The position numbers and the translations under genes were made by a program. This document shows, piece after piece, positions 18,068 through 27,448 of a DNA stretch of 64,000 nucleotides (its first letter is position 1; each line of letters starts with the position of its first letter). This DNA is from GCA-2746605 sp963710615. GTDB lineage: Bacteria > Bacteroidota > Ignavibacteria > Ignavibacteriales > Melioribacteraceae. The stretch spans positions 789,878 through 853,877 of the forward strand of contig CAVQBF010000008.1 in NCBI GenBank assembly GCA_963710615.1, in the 5' to 3' direction. Below the pieces are notes generated by a model, which saw nothing but the letters and a program-made list of their open reading frames with translations, did no database searches and was not told where the DNA came from.

Positions 18068-19996
18068 TTAAGCCTCTTTCGGTTCTATCCAGTTCCCGTC
18101 TTCTTTAATAAGATCAATCAATCCATCAACTGCTGTTGCTGAAGGAACACTTTTTTTAATTACTTCTTTTCCGCGGTAAAGAGTTATTTTATCGGGGCCG
18201 GAACCGACGTAACCATAATCTGCATCCGCCATTTCACCGGGACCATTAACAATACATCCCATTATTCCAATCTTAACTCCTTTTAAGTGACCGGTTCTTT
18301 CCCGAATTTTATTGGTAACTTCAACCAGATCAAAAAGAGTTCTTCCGCATGAAGGACAAGCAATATACTCGGTTTTAGAAATTCTAACTCTTGCTGCTTG
18401 AAGAATTCCAAATAAAACCCTGTTAATTTCTTTAGGTGAAATATCATCATTTTTTAGCCAGACACCATCTCCAAAACCATCAATGAACAATCCGCCAATA
18501 TCCGTAGCAGAATAGAGTCGAAGATCTTCAAAACTTAAGTCTTTATATTCTCTTTGAATAATAACCGGCTGCTGAAACCCTTGATTAGCCAGCTCATTAA
18601 AAATCCTTCTTTGTTCAGCATAACCATGAATATTATCTGTTTTTATCACAAAAACAACTTTTTTCTCATCAACCAAACGATTGAATTTATCAGAGAACAC
18701 ATTGTCAATAGTTATTTCAATAAAATTTAGATGCGGACTCTTTTTTTCTGCATTAATGAATTCATTATAAGAATAAATTGGATGGATTTTGTGATTACCC
18801 GAATTATTAAGCCAGATATTATAATTTTGTATTGCATCCAAACTTTCCGGCAGAGAAATCTCAACATTTTGATCTCCTACGAAAATATAATCGGGAGCTT
18901 GGTCACCTAAATTCCATTTATCAAGTGCTGGTAAATAGGTTAAGCCAAGGTCAGCTAAAGTCTTATTTGTTATTTCTGAATCAGAAAGATCTGCAATTAC
19001 TCTTGGCGAGTTTTTATCACCAAAATTATTCACAGGCATAGATGGAATTTTCAGATAGCTGAATGGATCATAAGACGTAGTTTCTATCTCTGGTATTTCT
19101 TTATGAGCCTGTCTATTTTTATATCTGTTCGCAAGTGCAATTGCAACAGGAGCTTCTTCCTCAGGTTCTTCAGTAAGAGAAACTCTGATTGTATCTCCAA
19201 GACCATCTTCCAGTAAAGTCCCAATACCCACGGCGGATTTAATTCTCCCGTCTTCACCATCTCCGGCTTCAGTAACACCTAAATGAAGCGGATAATTCAT
19301 GCCTTCAGCCATCATTTTATTTACAAGCAATCTGTAAGCTTGAACCATAACTTGAGTGTTACTAGCCTTCATTGAAAGAACAATATCATGATAATTTAAT
19401 TCTTCGCAGATTCGTAAAAACTCTAGTGCTGATTCAACCATTCCAAGTGGAGTATCGCCGTATCTGCTCATAATTCTATCTGAAAGGGAGCCGTGATTTG
19501 TACCGATTCTCATTGCCGTTCCATATTCTTTGCAAACCTTTACTAATGGCGAAAATCGGCTTCTAATTCTTTCAATTTCAGCCTCATATTCAATATCTGT
19601 ATATTCTATTTGCTGAAATTTTTTCTTATCGATATAATTACCTGGATTTACACGAACCTTTTCAACAATTCGTGCGGCTTCTTCAGCGGCATTTGGTGTA
19701 AAATGAATATCAGCAATTAACGGAACATTATATCCTCTTTTGCGGAGTTCATCTTTAATATTCTGCAAGTTTTTTGCATCTTTGATGCTTGGCGCAGTAA
19801 TTCTCACATATTCGCAACCCGATTCAACCATTCTGATTGTCTGTTCAACCGTGGCAATTGTATCCATGGTAAAAGTTGTTGTCATTGATTGAATTCGAAT
19901 AGGATTATCTCCCCCGAGAGGAATATCTCCAATTTTAACTTCACGGGTTTTAAAACGGCTGTACTTTGTTAAACTGTTGCAGTACTTATTGTTCAT
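18068..19996 (-). CDS. ispG: 4-hydroxy-3-methylbut-2-en-1-yl diphosphate synthase IspG (long form)
   Basis: With start ATG 19996 this is 642 residues. The TIM-barrel half (REVKIGDIPLGGDNPIRIQSMTTT, IADIHFTPNAA, RVNPGNYID, GTNHGSLSDRIM) is separated by a roughly 200-residue insert from the [4Fe-4S] half (ACPSCGRTLFDLVEVTNKIRERT, GIMGCIVNGPGEMADADYGYVG). Long IspG is typical of the Bacteroidetes/Chlorobi group and plants. The enzyme makes HMBPP in the MEP isoprenoid pathway. An upstream in-frame ATG (20074) would add 26 non-conserved residues. The gene converges with the zinc-ribbon gene. Confidence 0.95.
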   Translation of the reverse strand: MNNKYCNSLTKYSRFKTREVKIGDIPLGGDNPIRIQSMTTTFTMDTIATVEQTIRMVESGCEYVRITAPSIKDAKNLQNIKDELRKRGYNVPLIADIHFTPNAAEEAARIVEKVRVNPGNYIDKKKFQQIEYTDIEYEAEIERIRSRFSPLVKVCKEYGTAMRIGTNHGSLSDRIMSRYGDTPLGMVESALEFLRICEELNYHDIVLSMKASNTQVMVQAYRLLVNKMMAEGMNYPLHLGVTEAGDGEDGRIKSAVGIGTLLEDGLGDTIRVSLTEEPEEEAPVAIALANRYKNRQAHKEIPEIETTSYDPFSYLKIPSMPVNNFGDKNSPRVIADLSDSEITNKTLADLGLTYLPALDKWNLGDQAPDYIFVGDQNVEISLPESLDAIQNYNIWLNNSGNHKIHPIYSYNEFINAEKKSPHLNFIEITIDNVFSDKFNRLVDEKKVVFVIKTDNIHGYAEQRRIFNELANQGFQQPVIIQREYKDLSFEDLRLYSATDIGGLFIDGFGDGVWLKNDDISPKEINRVLFGILQAARVRISKTEYIACPSCGRTLFDLVEVTNKIRERTGHLKGVKIGIMGCIVNGPGEMADADYGYVGSGPDKITLYRGKEVIKKSVPSATAVDGLIDLIKEDGNWIEPKEA

Positions 19997-20141
19997 TTTT
20001 ATTTTCTCTTTTTCAATTTCTAATGTAAATATAATAATTTGATAATGAATGAGTGCAAATTTTAGATGATTCATATTTACATTAATTGTTTTATTTTAAT
20101 ACATTAGAATTCTAAATTAAACTCCTTTCCAACAGAGAAAA

Positions 20142-21989
20142 ATGCGCATACCAGAACACACGATTGAAGATATTAGAAGTTCAGCGAATATAGTTGATAT
20201 AATTTCCTCCTATGTTGCCCTTAGAAAAAGGGGGAAAAACTTTATTGGTTTGTGTCCCTTTCATCAAGAGAAAACACCCTCATTTACCGTAAGCGAGGAA
20301 AAACAGATCTTTCATTGCTTTGGCTGTCATGCAGGCGGAAATGTATACAAGTTTTTAATGGAATATAAAAGCATTTCGTTTATAGAGGCCGTTCAAGAAA
20401 TTGCTGAATCAGTTGGAATAACTTTGAATTTTGAAGATGATAAAATTTCTTCTGAACAATCTGAATTAGAAGAGCTTTATGAGATAAATGTAATAGCTGC
20501 AAAGTATTTTTCTGATAATCTTTTAAAAAGTGAACATGGTGAAGTTGCACGTGACTATTTAACAAAAAGAAAAATTAAAACACAAACACAAAAAGTATTT
20601 GGCTTGGGTTTCGCATTAAATGGATGGGAGCATTTCGTAAATTACGCAAGAGATAATCAGATTACTTTAGATAATGCAAAATTGCTTGGTTTAATTGACT
20701 CCAAAGAAAGTGGAAATTACTATGATAAGTTTAGAGGCAGAATAATATTTCCAATTTTTTCACCTAATGGTAGAGTAATAGCTTTTGGCGGAAGGGTTTT
20801 TCAAGGTGAAGAAAATATTGCAAAATATCTTAATTCCCCCGAATCTTCAATTTACCTTAAAAGAAAATCTCTCTATGGTTTATTTCACGCAAAGGATGAG
20901 ATTAGAAAGTTAAATAAAGCAATACTTGTAGAAGGCTACATGGATGTAATCGCCCTTTGGCAGCATGGAGTCAAAAATGTTGTTGCTTCTTCAGGAACAT
21001 CTTTAACTGATGACCAAGCAAGATTACTTTCTCGCTATACAACAAATATTGTGGTTATTTTTGATGCTGATGAAGCTGGCAACAAAGCAGCAATGAGGAG
21101 TATTGAAATTTTGCTGAAACAGGATTTTGAAGTTAAACTGCTTTCATTACCTAAAGGAGAGGATCCCGATTCTTATGTAAATAACTTTGGCAAAGATAGT
21201 TTTGAAGAACTAGTAAACGCATCGAAGAATTTTTTAGAATTTCAAACAGCCCAATATGAGTCACAAGGAATGTTTGATAATCCCACAACCGAAGCTAAGG
21301 CAATAAGAGAGCTTGTAAAATCAGCAGCATTTATTAATGATGAGCTAAAAAGAGGACTTCTTGTTCGTTCGATAGCAAGAAAATTTAACTTGCGCGAAAA
21401 GCTTTTAGAAACTGAACTGAATAAGTATTTGGAGCAGAATAGCAGGGTGATTAGACCGACACAAACCGTCAAATCTAAAAACGGAAAACCAAGTTCACAT
21501 ATTTTATCAGAGACTGACAAAAGACTTTTTCCGCTTGAAAAAGAATTAGTTGAACTTCTATTTGAAGGTAACGAAGAAATAATCGGCAATATCTTTGATA
21601 CAATTCTGCCTGAAGATTTCACAAATAAATCTTTAGGGACTTTAGCTAAAATTGTGCATGATTCATACTTAGAAGGAAATTACAACACTGCCTCTTTGGT
21701 CGAAAAAATTGATGATGAAAAACTTAAAAATTATGTTCTGTCAATTACACTTGGTGAATACCAGATTAGTAGTACTTGGGATCATAGGTCTAGCTCCGGT
21801 AAGATTGCAAAAGATCCAATTAAATATTCGTCGGATACTCTTAAGAAATATCAGCTATTAAAAATTGATGAGCAAATAAAAAAGAATAATCTTAAAATAG
21901 AAAATTTAGGGGATGCCCCTGAAGTAATAAATTTAATGAAAGCAAATGAAGAATTAAGAAACGAAAAAAGACAATTAAATTCCGCGTAA
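20142..21989 (+). CDS. dnaG: DNA primase DnaG
   Basis: This 615-residue primase has the CHC2 zinc finger at the N-terminus (Cys38, His41, Cys59, Cys62), then the catalytic core and the TOPRIM domain. The TOPRIM motifs are VEGYMDV (Glu264) and FDADEAGNKAA (Asp308, Asp310). A C-terminal helical domain for binding the replicative helicase follows. It synthesises RNA primers at the replication fork. It is divergent from ispG, with a 145-base shared control region. The length fits the family and all motifs are intact. Confidence 0.96.
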   Translation: MRIPEHTIEDIRSSANIVDIISSYVALRKRGKNFIGLCPFHQEKTPSFTVSEEKQIFHCFGCHAGGNVYKFLMEYKSISFIEAVQEIAESVGITLNFEDDKISSEQSELEELYEINVIAAKYFSDNLLKSEHGEVARDYLTKRKIKTQTQKVFGLGFALNGWEHFVNYARDNQITLDNAKLLGLIDSKESGNYYDKFRGRIIFPIFSPNGRVIAFGGRVFQGEENIAKYLNSPESSIYLKRKSLYGLFHAKDEIRKLNKAILVEGYMDVIALWQHGVKNVVASSGTSLTDDQARLLSRYTTNIVVIFDADEAGNKAAMRSIEILLKQDFEVKLLSLPKGEDPDSYVNNFGKDSFEELVNASKNFLEFQTAQYESQGMFDNPTTEAKAIRELVKSAAFINDELKRGLLVRSIARKFNLREKLLETELNKYLEQNSRVIRPTQTVKSKNGKPSSHILSETDKRLFPLEKELVELLFEGNEEIIGNIFDTILPEDFTNKSLGTLAKIVHDSYLEGNYNTASLVEKIDDEKLKNYVLSITLGEYQISSTWDHRSSSGKIAKDPIKYSSDTLKKYQLLKIDEQIKKNNLKIENLGDAPEVINLMKANEELRNEKRQLNSA

Positions 21990-22020
21990 AAATCTTCTAA
22001 TTTTTAGAAATTTTATCAGG

Positions 22021-23508
22021 ATGGAAAGAATGAGAAATAATAAAAATATCTATGAAATTAATACTAGAGTTTGGCTAAAAAGATTTTCGGTTAACGGTAA
22101 TTCTGCTACAATCAAAGACGTTCCAAAAGATTATTGGAAAAACTTACACGAAATTGGAATTGATTATGTTTGGTTAATGGGTGTGTGGAAAACTAACGAA
22201 AGCGTAATTAAAGAATATTGTTTTGAGTCAGACTTATTAAATGAGTACAATAAAGCACTAAAAGATTTTCACGATGATGATGTAATCGGTTCACCTTATT
22301 CAATTGATTCTTACGAGATAAATCCCAATATCGGCACTGAGCAGGAAATTTTAGAATTGAAGGAATATTTAAATTCTATGAATATGAAATTGATCTTGGA
22401 TTTTGTATCAAATCATTTTAGTGTTCATAGCAGCCTTATTCAGTCTAATCCGGATCTATTTTTATCTGCAAGCGAAGAAATTTACAATAGGGATCCGCAT
22501 ACTTATTTCCAGTCTAAATTTGATAGTACAAAATTATTTGCACATGGAAGAGATCCTTTTTTCCCTGCGTGGTTGGATACAATTCAGCTTAACTTTTTTA
22601 ATCCAGCCACAAGAAACTTTATGATCGACTCTGTTCTTAAATTAACAAAATTATGCAATGGCATTCGTTGCGATATGGCAATGCTTTCACTTAATAATGT
22701 CTTCGATAATACTTGGAGCGGCACTTTAACATATGGCAAACATGAAAAGCCAGAAAAAGAATTTTGGGAAGAGTGTATTGCAGAAGTTAAAAAAGTTAAT
22801 GACCAATTTTTATTTATTGGTGAAGCATATTGGGATTTAGAATGGGAACTACAGCGTTTAGGCTTTGATTTTACGTATGATAAAAAGCTTCTTGATAGGT
22901 TAAGAGTGGGACAAATAAGTGAAATTAGAGGGCACCTATTGGCTGAAAAGGATTACCAAAACAAATCCATCCGCTTCATAGAAAATCATGACGAAGAAAG
23001 ATCAATGACACTGTTTGGCGGCGATAAAGCAAAAGCTGCTGCAATTATTATCAGCACTATACCCGGAATGAAACTATATCATGATGGACAATTTGAGGGA
23101 AAAAGAATTAAACTTCCCGTACAGCTGGGACGAGAGCCTAATGAAAAAATAAATCAGTGCACTTACGATTTTTATAAACATTTACTTAGAATAACCGGAA
23201 GTGAAATTTTAAGATACGGCAATTGGAAATTACTCGATAGTAGAGTAGCATGGGATGGGAATAAAAGTTTCAGTAATTTTTTAATTTGGGAAATTGTTTT
23301 TCATCAACGAAAAAGACTCGTTGTTGTAAATTTCTCTCGAGAAGTTTCACAATGTAGAATTGACTTAAATCTAAAAAATTATCCACCGAAATTTAAGTTG
23401 AAAGATATTCTTAACAACAAAACCTATTATCGTAAAACAGAAGAAGTTATAAACGAAGGATTATTTGTTGAATTGGGACCATTTAAAAGCCATATTTTTT
23501 CTTATTAA
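22021..23508 (+). CDS. Alpha-amylase-family glycoside hydrolase (GH13)
   Basis: This 495-residue protein has the four GH13 regions in order: DFVSNH (region I), GIRCDMAML (region II, Asp nucleophile), FIGEAYWDLEWE (region III, Glu acid/base) and FIENHDEERS (region IV, transition-state Asp). There is no signal peptide, so it should act in the cytoplasm on alpha-glucans or maltooligosaccharides. The N-terminus (YEINTRVWLKRF, YVWLMGVW) and the C-terminal beta domain complete the fold. The start could also be the Met at codon 4. Exact specificity is not predictable. Confidence 0.9.
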   Translation: MERMRNNKNIYEINTRVWLKRFSVNGNSATIKDVPKDYWKNLHEIGIDYVWLMGVWKTNESVIKEYCFESDLLNEYNKALKDFHDDDVIGSPYSIDSYEINPNIGTEQEILELKEYLNSMNMKLILDFVSNHFSVHSSLIQSNPDLFLSASEEIYNRDPHTYFQSKFDSTKLFAHGRDPFFPAWLDTIQLNFFNPATRNFMIDSVLKLTKLCNGIRCDMAMLSLNNVFDNTWSGTLTYGKHEKPEKEFWEECIAEVKKVNDQFLFIGEAYWDLEWELQRLGFDFTYDKKLLDRLRVGQISEIRGHLLAEKDYQNKSIRFIENHDEERSMTLFGGDKAKAAAIIISTIPGMKLYHDGQFEGKRIKLPVQLGREPNEKINQCTYDFYKHLLRITGSEILRYGNWKLLDSRVAWDGNKSFSNFLIWEIVFHQRKRLVVVNFSREVSQCRIDLNLKNYPPKFKLKDILNNKTYYRKTEEVINEGLFVELGPFKSHIFSY

Positions 23509-23523
23509 ATCAGAGCACAAAAC

Positions 23524-24171
23524 ATGAAATTGAAAAACCTAATCTTATTCTTTGCCATAATACTTATAACCTTTAGTTGTACTTCTCGAAATCCTTTAAT
23601 TAACCCTGATAATGATGATCTAACTATTCAAGCACCTTTAGAATTCAAAGTGGAGTTTCTAACAAATAAAGGAAGTTTCATTGTTGAATCAAAAAGGGAA
23701 TATTCCCCTCTTGCCGTTGATAGATTTTTTTATCTGGTGAATAATAATTACTATGACAATAATAAGTTTTTCAGAGTACTCCCAAATTTTGTAGTCCAGT
23801 GGGGAATGAAAGGTATTCCCGAAATTGATAGTGTCTGGTCACAGCTTGGGGTTGAAGACGAGCCTGTGAAGTTGAGCAATAGCAAAGGCACAATCGCTTT
23901 TGCAAGAGGCGGACCCCAAACAAGGTCTAATCAATTGTTTATTAATTTAGCCGATAACTTACAGCTTGATGAATCTAATTTTAATGAAGTGAAAGGCTTT
24001 CCCGCATTTGGCAAGGTTATTAAAGGAATGGAAATTGTTGAATCTATAAATGCTGAATATCTTCAAAAACCCGACCAAGATTCAATTAGAATTCAAGGGA
24101 ATCCTTATCTCAATAGAGTTTATCCAAATTTGGACTATATAATTTCGACAAAAATTGTAAATGAAAAATAA
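23524..24171 (+). CDS. Cyclophilin-type peptidyl-prolyl isomerase, lipoprotein
   Basis: This 215-residue protein starts with a lipoprotein signal (LILFFAIILITFSC, lipobox Cys at 19). A cyclophilin domain follows: FKVEFLTNKGSFIVE, ADRFFYLV-like strand with FFRVLPNFVVQWG, GTIAFARGGPQTRSNQLFINL and the GFPAFGKVIKGMEIVESI end. Lipidation and export imply assistance to protein folding in the periplasm. It is 15 bases after the amylase gene and 15 bases before the channel gene, so it may be co-transcribed with both. Confidence 0.92.
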   Translation: MKLKNLILFFAIILITFSCTSRNPLINPDNDDLTIQAPLEFKVEFLTNKGSFIVESKREYSPLAVDRFFYLVNNNYYDNNKFFRVLPNFVVQWGMKGIPEIDSVWSQLGVEDEPVKLSNSKGTIAFARGGPQTRSNQLFINLADNLQLDESNFNEVKGFPAFGKVIKGMEIVESINAEYLQKPDQDSIRIQGNPYLNRVYPNLDYIISTKIVNEK

Positions 24172-24186
24172 ACTGATATTTGATTT

Positions 24187-25260
24187 ATGGTGCATAGATT
24201 AATATTAAAATCGCTTTTACTTTTATTGATTGCTTCCCTCCAAGTATTTGCACAGCAATTAAATAAAAAAATTTCCGTTGGGACAAAAGTAGCCGAACCT
24301 TTTGTGATTAAGTTTTCCAATGAAACATGGGAAGGCATTTCAATTGAACTTTGGGAAAAAATTGCAAAAAAATTAAAAATCGAATATGATTTAAATGAAT
24401 TTGATTTAGACGGGCTGCTGCAAGCAGTAAAAAATAATAACATTGATGTGGCTGTTTCCCCTTTAACAATAACCGCAGAGAGGGAAAAATTATTTGATTT
24501 CACACATTCATATTTCACCACTGGTTTAAGTATTGCAGTTCCCAATAAAGTTGATAATAGCTTTTGGGGAATTACTCAAAACTTATTTTCTTCTCAATTT
24601 GTTGAAGTAATTTTGGGTATACTCCTTATTCTTTTCTTTGTTGGTTTATTAGTTTGGCTTTTTGAAAGGAAGAAAAATAAAGATGAGTTTGGCGAAGGGA
24701 TGTCTAAAGGATTAGGAGCAAGTTTTTGGTGGGCAGCTGTTACCTTAACAACTGTCGGTTATGGAGATAAAGCACCAAAAACTACAGGCGGGAGAATTAT
24801 TGCGCTAATTTGGATGTTTTCTGGATTAGTGATGATCTCCGGTTTCACAGCAGCTATTGCATCGGCATTAACAGTAAATCAGCTCGATGTTGGAATAAAC
24901 AGTCTGAATGATCTTTATGATGTTAGAGTTGGAACAGTAAAAACTTCCTCTAGCGAAGAATTTTTACAAAACAATGGATTAAGCTATATTACAACAAATA
25001 GTATTGAAGATGGTATAGAACTAATTAAACAAAATAAAATTGATGCTTTTGTTTACGATGCCCCTATTCTTAAATACTCAATTAAATCTCAAAATATCTC
25101 TAACGAAATTAGAGTGCTGCCAATAATTTTAGACCCAATTAATTATGCTTTTGCTCTTCCTGCTAATAGCAATTTAAGAGAACCAATAAATAGAGCCTTG
25201 CTAGAAGTAATAGATAATATTGAATGGCAAAACACTGTGGATAAGTATATTGGTAGATAA
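24187..25260 (+). CDS. GluR0-type ligand-gated potassium channel (prokaryotic ionotropic glutamate receptor)
   Basis: This 357-residue protein has an unusual order. A signal peptide (1-22) is followed by the first lobe of a solute-binding domain (about 28-120), a pore module, and the second lobe (about 235-350). The pore has helices at about 138-159 and 203-228 flanking a potassium selectivity filter TVGYG (189-193). Arg99 (in LTITAERE) and Asp291 (in FVYDAP) sit where glutamate receptors bind the amino acid carboxylate and amine. This is the architecture of Synechocystis GluR0. It should open for K+ when a periplasmic amino acid binds; ligand and physiological role are unknown. Confidence 0.88.
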   Translation: MVHRLILKSLLLLLIASLQVFAQQLNKKISVGTKVAEPFVIKFSNETWEGISIELWEKIAKKLKIEYDLNEFDLDGLLQAVKNNNIDVAVSPLTITAEREKLFDFTHSYFTTGLSIAVPNKVDNSFWGITQNLFSSQFVEVILGILLILFFVGLLVWLFERKKNKDEFGEGMSKGLGASFWWAAVTLTTVGYGDKAPKTTGGRIIALIWMFSGLVMISGFTAAIASALTVNQLDVGINSLNDLYDVRVGTVKTSSSEEFLQNNGLSYITTNSIEDGIELIKQNKIDAFVYDAPILKYSIKSQNISNEIRVLPIILDPINYAFALPANSNLREPINRALLEVIDNIEWQNTVDKYIGR

Positions 25261-25287
25261 AATCTCGGTAACGTTTAGTTTAATATA

Positions 25288-25998
25288 ATGAAAAAAGAAA
25301 ACCCAATATATTTGCCTGGTTTAAAGAAACAATATGAGTTTCTGATAAGCAAGCTTGAATTAAATGGATTAAAGATTTTAGTTTTGGGTAGCAGCAGTTA
25401 TTCAATAGCAAAAATGCTTTTCCTTAAATCAGACAACACTGTTGATATTGTAGTTGAGGATTATGAATCACTCTTAGTTACACAATTAGAATCTGGTAAG
25501 AATTCTGAGTTAAACATAAAATTAATGGATTTTGAGAAGACCGACTATTTGGAAAATACTTTTGATTTGGTTTATGCTCAAGGTTCAATTTCAGATAAGC
25601 GCAGAAAGAAAATAATAAAAGAAATAAAGCGAATATTAAAACCAAACGGGTATTTGTGTGTTGGTGAAATTGTAAAGCTGGAAGATAAAATTCCAAATTT
25701 TATAAAAGAAATTTATGATCTCTCAAATTTGGATCCACTTTATGTTAATAACTTAGATTCTTTTTATGAAGAAAGAAATTTTGAAGTAATCGATTCAACA
25801 AACCTTTCTCACACTTTAAGAGAATATTACAGCTTAAATCTAAAATTGCTAAAAGAGAATGTAAAATTTCTCGCGCCAAATGAAAAAGCATACTACAAAA
25901 CAATATTAAATAAAATTAATCATGAATCTAATGTATATCTAAAGTTGGGTGGTGATAGGTTTATGGGATTGCAAACATTAGTCTTAAAGATGAGATAA
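25288..25998 (+). CDS. Class I SAM-dependent methyltransferase
   Basis: This 236-residue protein has a Rossmann-like core. The first motif is degenerate (LKILVLGSSSYSIAKMLFLK), followed by an acidic second strand (VDIVVEDYES) and a motif typical of the UbiE/Methyltransf_11 type (DLVYAQGSISD...IKEIKRILKPNGYLCVGE). The substrate is unknown. The first glycine loop has GSSSYS where most members have GxGxG, so SAM binding should be tested. It ends one base before the rlmD start, indicating a shared transcript. Confidence 0.75.
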   Translation: MKKENPIYLPGLKKQYEFLISKLELNGLKILVLGSSSYSIAKMLFLKSDNTVDIVVEDYESLLVTQLESGKNSELNIKLMDFEKTDYLENTFDLVYAQGSISDKRRKKIIKEIKRILKPNGYLCVGEIVKLEDKIPNFIKEIYDLSNLDPLYVNNLDSFYEERNFEVIDSTNLSHTLREYYSLNLKLLKENVKFLAPNEKAYYKTILNKINHESNVYLKLGGDRFMGLQTLVLKMR

Positions 25999-25999
25999 A

Positions 26000-27448
26000 A
26001 TGAAAAAAAACGATATAGTAACATTTAAAATAGAAAATTATGCGTTTGAAGGAAAAGGTATAGCGCGGATAAACCAATCGGAGCTTGAACATATTAGCAA
26101 TGACACAGAAAAAAAATACGTAATGTTTGTTCATAATTCCTATCCTGGTGATATTGTAAAAGCAAAAGTTACTAAGCTTAAAAAATCATATGGGGAAGCA
26201 AAAACGGTTGAGCTAATTAAACCCTCTGAAGAACGAATTGAAGCAAGGTGTAAACATTTTGGAGTTTGCGGAGGATGTAAGCAGCAAGACTTAAATTATT
26301 CATCCCAAATAAAGTATAAGCATGAGCAGGTAAAAGATATTTTTGAAAGAATGGGCGGATTTTCTGATTTTGAGATGCTGCCAATAATTGGATGCAAAAA
26401 GGATTTTCATTATAGAAATAAAATGGATTTTTCATTTACACCTCAAAGGTGGCTAACCGACGAAGATTTAAAAATTGAACATGTATTAGACAAAGACTTT
26501 GCGCTTGGATTTCATGTGCCGAGAGTTTTTAGTAAGGTAATAAATATTGAGGAATGTTTCCTTCAATCTGATAACGCTACTAAAGTGTTAAATTTTACAA
26601 GAGATTTTTTTAGAGAGAAAAACACCTCCATCTATTCAACACAAACAAACGAAGGTTACTTACGCAACTTGGTTCTTCGTGAGTCATTTGGTTCAGATCA
26701 GTTTATGGTTAACCTTGTTACGTTTACTGAAGATGACGAATTGATGAATGAGTATACAGATAAATTAGTCGCCGACTTTTCTTTTATCACAACTGTAGTA
26801 AATAATATAAACTTGAGAAAAGCCCAAGTGGCATACGGAGATTACGAAAAAGTATTTTTAGGAGATGGAATAATTCATGATACAATTGGAAAATATAAAT
26901 TTAGAATAAGCGCTAATTCATTTTTCCAGACCAATACTTTTCAAGCTGCGAAGCTTTACCAAACTGCATTGGACTTTGCAGATTTTAAGGGAGATGAAAT
27001 TGTTTACGATCTTTATTCAGGAGCTAGCACAATTTCAATATTCATTTCTCAAAAAGTTAAGGAAGTTTATGGGTTTGAGTCAGTTAGAGCAGCGGTTAAA
27101 GATGGTAAAACCAACTGCAAACTTAATAGTATAGATAATGTAAAATCTTTCGAAGTAGATTTGAATAAATCATTTTTATCTTTATTAGAGCAATACAAAA
27201 CACCCAAGCCTGATGTAATTATCGCGGATCCGCCAAGAGCAGGAATGAATCCTAAAACTGTCAATGATATTCTAAAACTTGAACCCCAGAAAATTGTTTA
27301 TGTTAGCTGTAATCCTTCAACTCAAGCTAGAGATATAAAACTACTTTGTGAAGACAAATATAAACTTATAAAAATTATGCCCGTTGATATGTTTCCACAG
27401 ACTTTTCATATAGAAAATGTGGCATTGCTAAGCAGGAAACAAAAATAA
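26000..27448 (+). CDS. rlmD: 23S rRNA (uracil-5-)-methyltransferase RlmD/RumA family
   Basis: This 482-residue protein has an N-terminal TRAM domain (about 1-75). The [4Fe-4S] cysteines are CKHFGVCGGCKQQ plus a later Cys, and the methyltransferase core has YDLYSGASTISIFIS, VYGFESVRAAV and ADPPRAGMNPK. The nucleophilic Cys motif is VYVSCNPSTQARD. It methylates C5 of a uracil in 23S rRNA (or tRNA in related members), so the exact target is inferred. Its stop overlaps the next start (TAATG). Confidence 0.88.
   Translation: MKKNDIVTFKIENYAFEGKGIARINQSELEHISNDTEKKYVMFVHNSYPGDIVKAKVTKLKKSYGEAKTVELIKPSEERIEARCKHFGVCGGCKQQDLNYSSQIKYKHEQVKDIFERMGGFSDFEMLPIIGCKKDFHYRNKMDFSFTPQRWLTDEDLKIEHVLDKDFALGFHVPRVFSKVINIEECFLQSDNATKVLNFTRDFFREKNTSIYSTQTNEGYLRNLVLRESFGSDQFMVNLVTFTEDDELMNEYTDKLVADFSFITTVVNNINLRKAQVAYGDYEKVFLGDGIIHDTIGKYKFRISANSFFQTNTFQAAKLYQTALDFADFKGDEIVYDLYSGASTISIFISQKVKEVYGFESVRAAVKDGKTNCKLNSIDNVKSFEVDLNKSFLSLLEQYKTPKPDVIIADPPRAGMNPKTVNDILKLEPQKIVYVSCNPSTQARDIKLLCEDKYKLIKIMPVDMFPQTFHIENVALLSRKQK

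Noticed and set aside
19997..20074. Longer ispG start at 20074
   Set aside because: The extra 26 residues are hydrophobic and not conserved; ATG 19996 gives the usual long IspG N-terminus.
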